Shown here: in pieces, positions 24,369-32,253 of the stretch
Numbering within the stretch: position 1 is the first letter of the stretch
How the letters are laid out: each line of letters opens with the position of its first letter
Assembly (NCBI GenBank): GCA_028715905.1
Contig: JAQUQV010000011.1
Span: 1-47,933 of the forward strand
DNA length: 47,933 nt
Source: Kiritimatiellia bacterium
Lineage (GTDB): Bacteria > Verrucomicrobiota > Kiritimatiellia > JAAZAB01
Direction of reading: 5' to 3'
Made by a program: the position numbers and the translations under genes
Notes under the pieces: model-generated
Database searches by the model: none
Seen by the model: only the letters and a program-made list of their open reading frames with translations
Told to the model about the DNA's origin: nothing

Positions 24369-25236
24369 GCCGTATCTTTTCAAGGATCGCGGGTTCAGCC
24401 TGGTCGTAAATTTCGCGTATCTCCGGGGCATGGAAGTGGAAAACCCGGTCTTCAAACTTGGTCAGGGGCAGGCGGTCAAACAAGCGCTGTTTTGCGCTTT
24501 CAATATCCTTGCCGTAAATATGAAAAGAATCAACCTGCCAGTTCAGGCGTCCCAACTGCACTTCGCGTCCGGAACGGCGGCCCACCTCGGCGGCGATCAC
24601 TTCCTTATTGAAAATGATGAAGCCGAACATATTCATAAAAGCGGCGCCCCATGCGTCGTTGCTCCGGAAACGGATATTGCAGTTCAGCCAGCGGCCTCCT
24701 TGCCGGTCTTCAACGATGCGGTACCAGAGCGACTGCAGGCAGGGCGGATCGTAGCATTCCAGGTCAATATTCGGCATCCAGGTGATCATCTGGGCCTGGC
24801 GGGTGAAAGGCTGGCTCACCAGTTTTTTTATCACGCCTTCAATCTGGTCCACGGAAAAATGGCCGGCCGGCGACGAACGGTTGTCGTGAATTTCGCGCCA
24901 CTGCCCGTAATTTTTAAGGCGGCCGTGGTAGGTGTATTCCCAGCGCGTGTCGTCGGCGTCATTCATGTTTTTGACCCAGTGATCCTTGGCGCCCTGGACC
25001 TCCATGACGTATTCGCGTAAATCTTCAATCCCGCCCGGAAACGCCTTGTGAATCATCGGATCAGTCAACGGCTCCAGCACGGTGATGTTCATCGTGCAAT
25101 CCAGGCTGGGCGGATCGCCCGGCTTGTCGTATTGGGTTTGGAACGGGATGCCGTGCATATGCAGCGCAATCAGCGCTTTTTCATAAGCTTCCGCCAAAGT
25201 TGCTTCGCTTACGTTCAAAACAGGTATATTTTGCAT
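24349..25236 (-). CDS. Thymidylate-synthase-family protein
   Basis: The 295-residue protein has the ThyA-fold landmarks: a catalytic Cys in DPPCLQSLWYRI (PCH in E. coli ThyA), the dUMP-binding RSNDAWGAAFMNMFGF (compare RSxDxxLGxPFN) and VDSFHIYGKDI (compare the DxHxY motif). These suggest it methylates dUMP or a related pyrimidine. It is more divergent than typical bacterial ThyA, and I recall similar proteins annotated as thymidylate synthase in PVC bacteria and spirochaetes. The ATG at 25236 has AGGAG six bases upstream. No dihydrofolate reductase gene is nearby. argS overlaps its 3' end, so the two are probably co-transcribed. Confidence 0.75.
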   Translation of the reverse strand: MQNIPVLNVSEATLAEAYEKALIALHMHGIPFQTQYDKPGDPPSLDCTMNITVLEPLTDPMIHKAFPGGIEDLREYVMEVQGAKDHWVKNMNDADDTRWEYTYHGRLKNYGQWREIHDNRSSPAGHFSVDQIEGVIKKLVSQPFTRQAQMITWMPNIDLECYDPPCLQSLWYRIVEDRQGGRWLNCNIRFRSNDAWGAAFMNMFGFIIFNKEVIAAEVGRRSGREVQLGRLNWQVDSFHIYGKDIESAKQRLFDRLPLTKFEDRVFHFHAPEIREIYDQAEPAILEKIRHEDAKH

Positions 25237-25365
25237 TTTTTCTCCTGAGCAAATTGCTGACAAGATGACGGCAAGCATAACAAACCGGCCGGCGATGGGA
25301 AACAAAAATCACCGCCAAGACCAGTCTCCCGCGCAGACTTGCTTTTACCGGCTGGAAGGAGTTTA

Positions 25366-26979
25366 ATGCAGTTACTCCGGACACATCGTAAGGGTTCTGC
25401 TTTCCAGCGCGGCGGGGACGACAATTTGAAAATTACAGGCGTTATTATCGGCGGCATCATCATGGCGGTTCTGATTTCGCCGTTCGGCGGCCGTCTGCCG
25501 CCGTCATTAAGGTCGGGCGCGTTATTCTATCTGCCCGTGTTTCTGGCGGCGTGGCTGCTGCTGCCGGCCGTTTCACGGTCCGCAATTTTTTATGAGCGCC
25601 TGCCGAGGAGGATGTCCGCCTGGGCCGCAATCAGCCTTCTGACAATTGTTTTTGCGCTGACCGGGTTGTACTGGACCGCATCCGTCGGGGCGCATTCCGG
25701 CGATGAAGGCCATTATCTCATTTTGATTGAAAGTCTGCGCGCGGACGGCGACCTTGACATCCGCAACAACCTGGAAAATGAAATAGGGGAGGCGGCGGTT
25801 GCCGAGCTTGGCCGGTCCACTTTTCATATCAGTCCTTTTGCCCGGGGCGCGCGCTGGCACAGCCTGCATCCGGCCGGACTGCCGTTTCTGCTGGCGCCGT
25901 TCGCGGGGGGCGGGGCGGCGGGCCGGCATCTGGCGCTAGGCTTGATCGCCGCCCTGACGGTTTATGCGGTCTGGCGGCTTTGCCGCATGGCCGGGGCTTC
26001 GCCGGCCGCGTCCTTCATAATCAACGCCGGTTTTTTCGGCAGTCTCTATGGGATATGTTACGCCTCGCGCTGTCTGCCCGAGATGCTGGGGGCCGGCCTG
26101 ATCGCCTGGCTTTGCTGGTGCATTTTTGCGCAGGAAGATTGGCCATGGACTTCCGCGGTTCTGGCAGGTTTCTGCTGTGCTTTCATGCCCTGGGCCCATT
26201 TGCGTTTTTATCCCCCGGCTCTGCTCGGCGTTTTATTTTACGGCGCGGCCGGACTGCGCGCGCCGGAACCCGCGGCGAGAAAAACGGTCCGGCTGGCGGT
26301 TTTTCTGGGGCTGGCTACGGGAGGGATCGTGTTTCATCAACACGTCCAGGATTGGATGTACGAAGGCGGCGCGGCGCACGCCGTGAGCGATGTTCTGTTT
26401 TCATATCCGCCGGGGCTTTGGTGCGTGTTCACGAAAGCGGCCGGATTGCTCAATGTTTTCCCCCTGGCGATCGGATTAATTGCGGCGGCCTGCATCTGGT
26501 TGTTTGCGGCGCGGGGACGGCGCGGGATGGCCATGGCGCTGGGCGCAATGTTCGGCGCAGTCTGGCTGACATCCTGCGGGGGCGAGAATTACTTCGGCGG
26601 CGCCACGCTCGGCGGGCGGTTCCTTTTTGCGGTTATGCCGCTCTTTCTTCCGGCGGCGGCGGTAATATGGGACCGGGCCGCGGGCCCGGCGCGCTGGTGG
26701 TTGCTGGTTCTGGCAATGGCTTCCATCGGCCTGGCCATTCTGGAATTGATTTATCTGCCGCAACTGGGCCGGTCGTTTATTTTTCCATACAACGCTTTAC
26801 CGGTTGCGGCGCCGCTGCTGGCCGGGCTGCCGCCGCCGTTCTGCGGAATATGGCATGCGCTCGCCGCCGGCATATTAACCCTTGGCGCGCTGGGCGCGCG
26901 GCGCCGGGCGCCGGCGGCCGTGTTCGTCGGCCTGATCATTGCGGTTACGCTGGTCTGGCAGATTGCCGCCAGAATATAA
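25366..26979 (+). CDS. Polytopic membrane protein, GT-C glycosyltransferase-like
   Basis: The 537-residue protein has about ten or more transmembrane helices. After the second helix comes a periplasmic loop with SGDEGHYLILIESLRADGDL, which resembles the acidic DE-containing loop of GT-C (ArnT/PMT-like) lipid-linked sugar transferases. A further loop holds RWHSLHPAGLPFLLAPFA. The start at 25366 has GGAAGGAG five bases upstream. It stands alone between a minus-strand operon and a convergent methyltransferase gene. Sugar donor and acceptor are unknown; a cell-envelope function is inferred. Confidence 0.65.
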   Translation: MQLLRTHRKGSAFQRGGDDNLKITGVIIGGIIMAVLISPFGGRLPPSLRSGALFYLPVFLAAWLLLPAVSRSAIFYERLPRRMSAWAAISLLTIVFALTGLYWTASVGAHSGDEGHYLILIESLRADGDLDIRNNLENEIGEAAVAELGRSTFHISPFARGARWHSLHPAGLPFLLAPFAGGGAAGRHLALGLIAALTVYAVWRLCRMAGASPAASFIINAGFFGSLYGICYASRCLPEMLGAGLIAWLCWCIFAQEDWPWTSAVLAGFCCAFMPWAHLRFYPPALLGVLFYGAAGLRAPEPAARKTVRLAVFLGLATGGIVFHQHVQDWMYEGGAAHAVSDVLFSYPPGLWCVFTKAAGLLNVFPLAIGLIAAACIWLFAARGRRGMAMALGAMFGAVWLTSCGGENYFGGATLGGRFLFAVMPLFLPAAAVIWDRAAGPARWWLLVLAMASIGLAILELIYLPQLGRSFIFPYNALPVAAPLLAGLPPPFCGIWHALAAGILTLGALGARRRAPAAVFVGLIIAVTLVWQIAARI

Positions 26980-27079
26980 TCCGCGCGCGGGCAGGTTTTG
27001 AAGAAGAGAGGCGGCAGGCCGTGATATTTTGCGGCAAGAAAATCTCCGCGCCAGCCGCGGCTTACAGCGGCCCGGACGG

Positions 27080-27826
27080 TTATTGCTTGCGCAGAATTAT
27101 GATGACTTCCGACCGCCGGTTGCATATCAACTCAAGACATGCGTCCATGTTCAACCGCCGTTTCAGGAAAAGAATCATTTCCATGATTTCCCATTCCGTC
27201 CAGGCATGATAGTGGATGGAGTAGCTGGTCTGCAGATAGATGTTCACCCGTTCAGCGGCTTTTTCCGGGTCGGTGATTTTTTCAACCAGCCGCACGTATT
27301 CCTCAAAGGCCGTCCGGCGCGACCAGGCGGGTCCCTCGCGGTAATCGCGTTCAACGTGCGCAAAACCGGTCGTCGGCCGGTCCTTGTCAAAAGTGGCGCG
27401 CTTTTCGGGCACGACCAGGTAAATGACTCCATTCGGGCGCAAGACCCTGATCATGTTCTGCAACGCCAGGATGGGGTTTTCGCAATGCTCCAGAAAATGA
27501 CTGGCAACGACAAAATCCAGCGAGCCATTCGCAACGCTCGCAAGCGTCTCGCCGTTGTCAATGATGTCGGGCGCCGCCAGGCGCTTTTTTTTGAATTCCG
27601 GATACTGCCGGCGCAGTTCCGCCAGGGACATGCGGTCCACGTATTTCGCGCGCGCCCCGCGGGGAAGACAGAGCGGATTGTGCAGAGCGCCGATTTCAAT
27701 GCCGTCGCCGGCAAGATAACGGGCCGCGATCCGCGTGCGCGAAAACGCGTCCGGATTGAAGCGGCGCAGAAATGGAAATATCTGGCAAGCCCGGGCGGCA
27801 CAGAGAATAAAAAAATGTTTCAACAT
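27080..27826 (-). CDS. SAM-dependent methyltransferase (class I)
   Basis: The 248 residues contain a Methyltransf_11-like core: IEIGALHNPL (motif I region), the acidic LDFVVASHFLEHCENP block where His-Glu-His is typical of the family, and IRVLRPNGVIYLVVPEK. The C-terminal part adds ERDYREGPAW and a probable substrate-binding region. The substrate is unknown; similar proteins methylate sugars or lipids of surface polysaccharides. It follows the DUF2752 gene by 24 bases on the same strand. Confidence 0.75.
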   Translation of the reverse strand: MLKHFFILCAARACQIFPFLRRFNPDAFSRTRIAARYLAGDGIEIGALHNPLCLPRGARAKYVDRMSLAELRRQYPEFKKKRLAAPDIIDNGETLASVANGSLDFVVASHFLEHCENPILALQNMIRVLRPNGVIYLVVPEKRATFDKDRPTTGFAHVERDYREGPAWSRRTAFEEYVRLVEKITDPEKAAERVNIYLQTSYSIHYHAWTEWEIMEMILFLKRRLNMDACLELICNRRSEVIIILRKQ

Positions 27827-27850
27827 GCGTTTGCGGACGGGGAACCCCCG

Positions 27851-28441
27851 CTATTTGAATCCCATACCCAAACGGTAAATCCAGTTGGCCAGCAGGAGCA
27901 GTAAAAAAACAACGGCAAACATGGCCGCCGCTTTCCCGGAAACTTGCAACATTGCCCCGCGGTTGACCCGCCGGCCGAACAAGGCCGCAACCACGACAAA
28001 TGCATTATAGAGAAAGACGCAGACGGCCGCAAGATAAACAACGACGGCAACGGGGCATTCATGAATGCCGCTGCCCCAGTTGCCGCGGGCGAAATCGCAA
28101 AAGGCGCGGGTAAAGCCGCAGGTGGGGCAGGGGAACCCCGTCCAATGCAGGAAGAGGCAAAACCCGGCCGGGAAACGGTCAAACGGAAACAGGCGCGCCA
28201 GCAGGAGGGCGCCGCCGCTGAACAGCAGGAGAAAGACATTGCCGGCAAACGTGTTCCCGAATCTGACGCGGCGGGCCGGCCGGGTTATTGTAAAAAACAA
28301 CGCCATGAACGGAACGATCAAACAGGCCGATTGAAATCCGGCGATTAAAGGACTGATCGAGATAAATTTCCCGGCTTCAGTTCCCGGCCTGTTGCGTCTG
28401 ATTTTCCTGCCGGCCGAATAAATCGCGGTAAGCCGCGGCAA
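27851..28441 (-). CDS. DUF2752 membrane protein
   Basis: The protein has four or five transmembrane segments and the DUF2752 signature GFPCPTCGFTRAFCDFARG, a CPxCGxTRA-type motif with paired cysteines at the membrane surface. The function of the family is unknown. The start is uncertain: the ATG at 28441 lies 65 bases inside the upstream gene, and no good internal start with a ribosome-binding site is seen before the first conserved helix. It is the third gene of the DUF4190-DUF4013-DUF2752 operon. Confidence 0.7.
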   Translation of the reverse strand: MPRLTAIYSAGRKIRRNRPGTEAGKFISISPLIAGFQSACLIVPFMALFFTITRPARRVRFGNTFAGNVFLLLFSGGALLLARLFPFDRFPAGFCLFLHWTGFPCPTCGFTRAFCDFARGNWGSGIHECPVAVVVYLAAVCVFLYNAFVVVAALFGRRVNRGAMLQVSGKAAAMFAVVFLLLLLANWIYRLGMGFK

Positions 28442-29006
28442 TGATACATGCGCCGATCGGCATAGTGATGATCATCCCGATGCCGCAGGCCAGCGCGCCG
28501 ACATAACCCAGAACCATGGCGACAACCAACAATCCGGCAAACGGGAAGAAATTGGTCTTGACCAGGTTGATGCTTTCCAGGGAGGCCGGCCAGAAATTCA
28601 TCTTGCGGTCAACGATCAGGAACATGCCGAACATGACCAGGGCGCTGATGACAATTGAGACAAATATTGAAAGCACTTGGCCGGCGCAGGGGATCAGGTT
28701 CAACAACAGTGTGAGGACAATGGAGATGGCCCCCCAGACTATGACAAAAAGAAACGCATCAAGAAAATATTCAAACCCCTTGAACACGTCGCCGATTTCG
28801 GCCTTAGGTTCCTTTTTGTCAATAATGGCCAGGATGATGACGATCAGGCCGGCCAGCATCGGTCCGAAAAGGATGCCCATGGTAACCGCGCTCAAGACTG
28901 CGGCAATGAGATTGGCCACCACCAAAACGACAAAATTATCGCGGTAGAGGGACAATCCGCCCTGTATCCACTCGCCGAATTTAACGATAGGCTTTGAATC
29001 GTTCAT
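28377..29006 (-). CDS. DUF4013-like polytopic membrane protein
   Basis: The 209-residue protein has about five transmembrane helices with Gly/Ala-rich turns (FGPMLAGLIVIILAIIDKKE, then IGDVFKGFEYFLDAFLF). The FKGFEYF block and overall pattern resemble DUF4013/DUF975-like proteins that may act as small integral membrane regulators or transporters. AGGAGG lies seven bases before the ATG. It is 19 bases downstream of the DUF4190 gene. Confidence 0.65.
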   Translation of the reverse strand: MNDSKPIVKFGEWIQGGLSLYRDNFVVLVVANLIAAVLSAVTMGILFGPMLAGLIVIILAIIDKKEPKAEIGDVFKGFEYFLDAFLFVIVWGAISIVLTLLLNLIPCAGQVLSIFVSIVISALVMFGMFLIVDRKMNFWPASLESINLVKTNFFPFAGLLVVAMVLGYVGALACGIGMIITMPIGACIIAAAYRDLFGRQENQTQQAGN

Positions 29007-29025
29007 TGTTTTCCTCCTCTGGTTT

Positions 29026-29370
29026 TTATCCTGCTATGCATTTAACCGCGCAAATCAAACTATCCTGTATTAAACCGCAAACGGGTGAATTTGTCAAATT
29101 CTGCTGCATTTTAATCGCGGACGGAATAATGATTGCCGCCATAATGGCGAATATGACAAAGAGAACGAACGCGACTATGCTGAAATATCCCATAATCAAG
29201 CCGACCAGCGCCATGCCGTCGCCCGCAAGGTTATTGGGATCAGATTTGATTTTTGACCTGGCCATATGGCCGCAGATAATGGCAGGCACTCCGGTGACAG
29301 GCCCACACGTTACAATAGAAAGTATGCCCAGCACAAGCGACCATACCGCCAACGGGTGGTTAGACTTCAT
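29026..29370 (-). CDS. DUF4190 domain protein
   Basis: The 114 residues have two hydrophobic segments with the typical DUF4190 order: AVWSLVLGILSIVTCGPVTG, GHMARSKIKSDP, GMALVGLIMGYFSIV. A short extracytoplasmic tail follows with ALKxQ-like residues (IKMQQN) and three cysteines. Such proteins often stand near membrane or pilin-like proteins; their role is unknown. It is the first gene of a three-gene membrane-protein operon with a promoter about 155 bases upstream. Confidence 0.75.
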   Translation of the reverse strand: MKSNHPLAVWSLVLGILSIVTCGPVTGVPAIICGHMARSKIKSDPNNLAGDGMALVGLIMGYFSIVAFVLFVIFAIMAAIIIPSAIKMQQNLTNSPVCGLIQDSLICAVKCIAG

Positions 29371-29525
29371 GGAAATAAGAGCCTTTCAATTAAACGACCC
29401 GGCCAGCGCATGGATTGAACCTGATGCCAATCCGGCCTTAATATAACGTCGCATAATATATCTTATGTCTACTAATATATATATCAGAATACAAGGAATA
29501 GTGTTTTTCCGCTTTGAATGAGGAA

Positions 29526-29555
29526 ATAATACAATAACTGTCTACCGCCTGTCAA
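29526..29555 (-). promoter_or_regulatory. Promoter of the DUF4190 operon
   Basis: On the minus strand TTGACA (29555-29550) and TATTAT (29531-29526) are separated by 18 bases. The start point would be near 29519, leaving an AT-rich leader of about 150 bases with several alternating AT runs. Confidence 0.55.
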
Positions 29556-29629
29556 TAGAGTCTTTTGGAGACAAAATGATGACGGGAAACTTCAAAAAAA
29601 ATCTGTAAAAAACAAATTAAACGCGCCTG

Positions 29630-30517
29630 TTATCTGACCATATAAATAAGTTTTTCCTTTTGGCCTGCCCGTTCAATATTCAGGACAAACCCGTTGACGC
29701 GGTTTTTGACAAATTCACTGATAAAATATTCGGCCCTGGCCTGGCTCGTCATGGGCATGGAATTAACCTGGCGGATGACGTCGCCCGGTTGCAGGCCGAA
29801 AGCCGCGAACATATCGCCCTCGCCTTCAACAACCAGCGTGTACCCGGCAATATTCCGGCCTTCGTAAACCGGCTTCAGGGAATCATATATTTTGGCCAGC
29901 CGGTCGGTGTCATTCAAGACTTCATTGTAATAATTCATCAATTCCGACCTTGTCAACACCCAGCGCTTGTCTCCGACCATTTTTCCGAACCGGCTTTGGA
30001 GATCAGCCCCCTGCCGGATGCCGGTGGACATTGTTTGCGCGCCGTGGCCGGCAAAACAAAGCCGGATTTCTTCATCGCCGGAATTGCGGCGCAATATAAT
30101 CCTGTCGGACAGAATGGACTGCACGCGCGTGTCGTTATCAATCAGGTCGCCCTCTGTAACAAGCAATTGTTCTTTTTTATGCAAATCGTCCAGGATGGCC
30201 TTGCGCGACTGCTGATTTGCCCCGAATGCGAAAAAAGTTCCGGCCAAACGGAATCTTCCGGCGGTTGATGATGCCCGCCCTGCGTCCGGCATGGCGACGC
30301 TTTTTTCAAACACAGCGGCATCAAATGCAAACATGCCGGCCGCAACCGCCGGCCAAACCGCTTTTTTGACGGCGGCGGCGTGCTCCGGGGCGCGGGGGGG
30401 AAAGTCATTCTTATCAAACCGCAGGAGATGAATGACGGCGGCGGTTCCCAGGCACAAGGTCGCCGCGAAAACAGTCAGGCTTGTCCGGTAAATCAATTGG
30501 AATGACTGCGTATCCAT
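29630..30517 (-). CDS. GspC-like type II secretion protein with PDZ domain
   Basis: The 295-residue protein has one N-terminal membrane anchor (LTVFAATLCLGTAAVIHLL), an HR-like region (FRLAGTFFAFG, KKEQLLVTEGDLID, IILRRNSGDEEIRL) and a C-terminal PDZ domain with AGYTLVVEGEGDMFAAFGLQ and PGDVIRQVN. This is the GspC architecture, linking the inner-membrane platform to the secretin of a type II secretion system. No other gsp genes lie in the window, so its partners are elsewhere. It is encoded just downstream of rnpB. Confidence 0.75.
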   Translation of the reverse strand: MDTQSFQLIYRTSLTVFAATLCLGTAAVIHLLRFDKNDFPPRAPEHAAAVKKAVWPAVAAGMFAFDAAVFEKSVAMPDAGRASSTAGRFRLAGTFFAFGANQQSRKAILDDLHKKEQLLVTEGDLIDNDTRVQSILSDRIILRRNSGDEEIRLCFAGHGAQTMSTGIRQGADLQSRFGKMVGDKRWVLTRSELMNYYNEVLNDTDRLAKIYDSLKPVYEGRNIAGYTLVVEGEGDMFAAFGLQPGDVIRQVNSMPMTSQARAEYFISEFVKNRVNGFVLNIERAGQKEKLIYMVR

Positions 30518-30553
30518 CAGTTCCGTTTAAACATATTACTGCAATTGAAAATT

Positions 30554-31000
30554 GCGGACGGCGCGGTTATAAGCCGGATTTTGTGTTCCGGCCGAAATCC
30601 GGCCGGAATGATGATCATTTGTCTTATATTGGAACAAGTTTTAATTGCCCAATAGTTTCAGCGATCAACCCGAAACTGCTCGCCGCGAAGCGAATCAGGC
30701 GGGCCGCCTGAACAGTTTCCTATTTGATCTTGCTCCGGACGGGGTTTGCCTTGCAGCCGGACATTACTGCCCGGCCCGGTGGTCTCTTACACCGCCTTTT
30801 CACCCTTGTCCCTGCGGATTACCGCAAGGACGGTTTGTTTCTGTGGCACTTTCCATCTCTTCCGTTTATTCGGAAGATTTCCCGTTGTTTACCAGGCCGA
30901 AGGCCTGATTTACATCGGGACGCCCTGCCCTTTGGAGTCCGGACTTTCCTCCCCGGCCGATTCAAAACCGGCCGGAGCGATCATCCGCCGCGCCTTCCGC
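30554..31000 (-). ncRNA. rnpB: RNase P RNA
   Basis: The minus strand carries the conserved 5' block GAGGAAAGTCCGGACTCC (30954-30936) and the 3' block ACAAAATCCGGCTTAT (30584-30569). The ends pair as helix P1: GCGGAAGGCGCGG at 31000 with CCGCGCCGTCCGC at 30554, one mismatch. The core GGGCAGGGC, CAGGCC and GGTGTAAGAGACCACC blocks typical of type A RNase P RNA are present. At about 447 bases it is longer than the 377 of E. coli, so some helices are extended. A GATAAT -10-like box at 31014-31009 fits a start near 31000. It lies 12 bases downstream of the zinc-ribbon gene. Confidence 0.93.
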
Positions 31001-31012
31001 AAAAATCAATTA

Positions 31013-31732
31013 TCAAGGAACGAGGTATAATATGCGGCCGCAGAAAGAACAGGCAATCAAGTCGGATTTTTTTTTCAGGTCGCAGATGACTTGCGCCGGC
31101 AGGTGCATACGGCACCCGGCGCAGGCGCCGTTCTCAACCGCGACCAGGGCCTGGTCCCTTTTATTTTCAAGGATGCGGTTATATTTTAAGAGCCAATCCC
31201 CGGCAATGCTTTTTGCCAGATGATCCCGGTCCGCCTGCAGTTGCCTGATTTCGGTCTCCAGACCGGCCTGCCGTTCGCCGAGCGCCTGCAAACGCTCTTT
31301 AATTGCGTTTTCAGTTGCCCGTAAATTTTCCAGGGCTTTTGATTCTCTCTGCCGGGCTTCTTCCGCCATTTCCATGGAGGTTATCTCCCGGTCTTCCATA
31401 ACCTTTATTTCCTCGTTTAAATTGACGATTTCCTTATTCAATGCCTTGAACTCATCATTGGACTTGATTTGAAACTGCTGTTCGCGCAATTTTGCTATTT
31501 TCTGGCGGACAGATTCAATCTCAAGCTCGGTTTTTTTAACCTCGGACTGATGAGCCATTAACTCGTCCTTTGCGGTTTTAGCCGCAAGCCGCATCTGTTC
31601 GGCCTCGCTCTCCGTTTCCTTGTATGCGCGCGGAATCTGGTCAATCTCCCTTTGACAGCGCATAATCCGCATATCCCGCTCCTGGACAATGAGGAGCTTG
31701 CTGATTGTTTCCGAAAAACCGTCTGAATTCAT
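31013..31732 (-). CDS. Coiled-coil C4 zinc-ribbon protein (DUF164/CdsZ-like)
   Basis: The 239 residues are mostly a long helical hairpin rich in Glu, Arg, Lys and Leu (about 10-185), followed by a C4 zinc ribbon with CAGC and CSFC pairs near the end. This is the DUF164 family; a chlamydial member, CdsZ, has been linked to type III secretion, but most members have unknown functions. I recall such genes directly upstream of rnpB in several phyla. The stop lies 12 bases before the rnpB 5' end, so the two may share a transcript. Confidence 0.85.
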   Translation of the reverse strand: MNSDGFSETISKLLIVQERDMRIMRCQREIDQIPRAYKETESEAEQMRLAAKTAKDELMAHQSEVKKTELEIESVRQKIAKLREQQFQIKSNDEFKALNKEIVNLNEEIKVMEDREITSMEMAEEARQRESKALENLRATENAIKERLQALGERQAGLETEIRQLQADRDHLAKSIAGDWLLKYNRILENKRDQALVAVENGACAGCRMHLPAQVICDLKKKSDLIACSFCGRILYLVP

Positions 31733-31793
31733 GCTGAAAATATATATTTGTTTTTTATTATCCGCAAGCTAAATTATCAGGGAGGGAGGCAAC

Positions 31794-32249
31794 ATGAATA
31801 AGCAACGGGATGTGAAAAGACGGACCGGCCTTGCGGACGGCATTACCATATTGCGCAGAAGCATTCAGCGGTATCCGGGCAACCCGGCGGAGGCGAAGCT
31901 GGAAGTTTTCCCCAACCCGCGTCCGGATCGGGATTACTGGATTCATTTTGAATGTCCGGAATTCACATCGCTCTGTCCGATAACCGGCCAGCCGGATTTC
32001 GCCCTGATAACGATTGACTATATCCCGGCCAAGCTTTGTCTGGAAAGCAAATCATTGAAATTATATCTGTTTTCCTACCGCAATACCGGAGTGTTTCACG
32101 AAGACGCGACAAACCGCATTCTGGACGATATCGTGAAAACATGCCGTCCGCGGCGGCTGACGGTGAACGGCCGGTTTAATTCCCGCGGCGGCATTGCCAT
32201 TACGGTCAGGGTTGAACATCCAAGCCTGATCGCGAAAAGGAAGGCTTAA
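31794..32249 (+). CDS. queF: NADPH-dependent preQ0 reductase
   Basis: QueF reduces the nitrile of 7-cyano-7-deazaguanine to preQ1 for queuosine in tRNA. The 151-residue protein is of the short, YkvM-like type. It has the active-site Cys in SLCPITGQPDFA, the Glu in ESKSLKLYLFSYRN, and HEDATNRI. GGGAGG lies six bases before the ATG. It stands alone, convergent with the hybrid sensor gene; queG is 8 kb away. Confidence 0.93.
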   Translation: MNKQRDVKRRTGLADGITILRRSIQRYPGNPAEAKLEVFPNPRPDRDYWIHFECPEFTSLCPITGQPDFALITIDYIPAKLCLESKSLKLYLFSYRNTGVFHEDATNRILDDIVKTCRPRRLTVNGRFNSRGGIAITVRVEHPSLIAKRKA

Positions 32250-32253
32250 GGGA

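Noticed and set aside
25980-27209. 409-codon plus-strand frame overlapping the GT-C-like gene and methyltransferase
   Set aside because: It overlaps two supported genes in the wrong frame and shows a Gly/Arg/Ala-rich composition with no motif.
31733-31793. preQ1 riboswitch ahead of queF
   Set aside because: The gap is only 61 bases and contains no hairpin plus A-rich tail of the preQ1 type; only a normal ribosome-binding site is seen.
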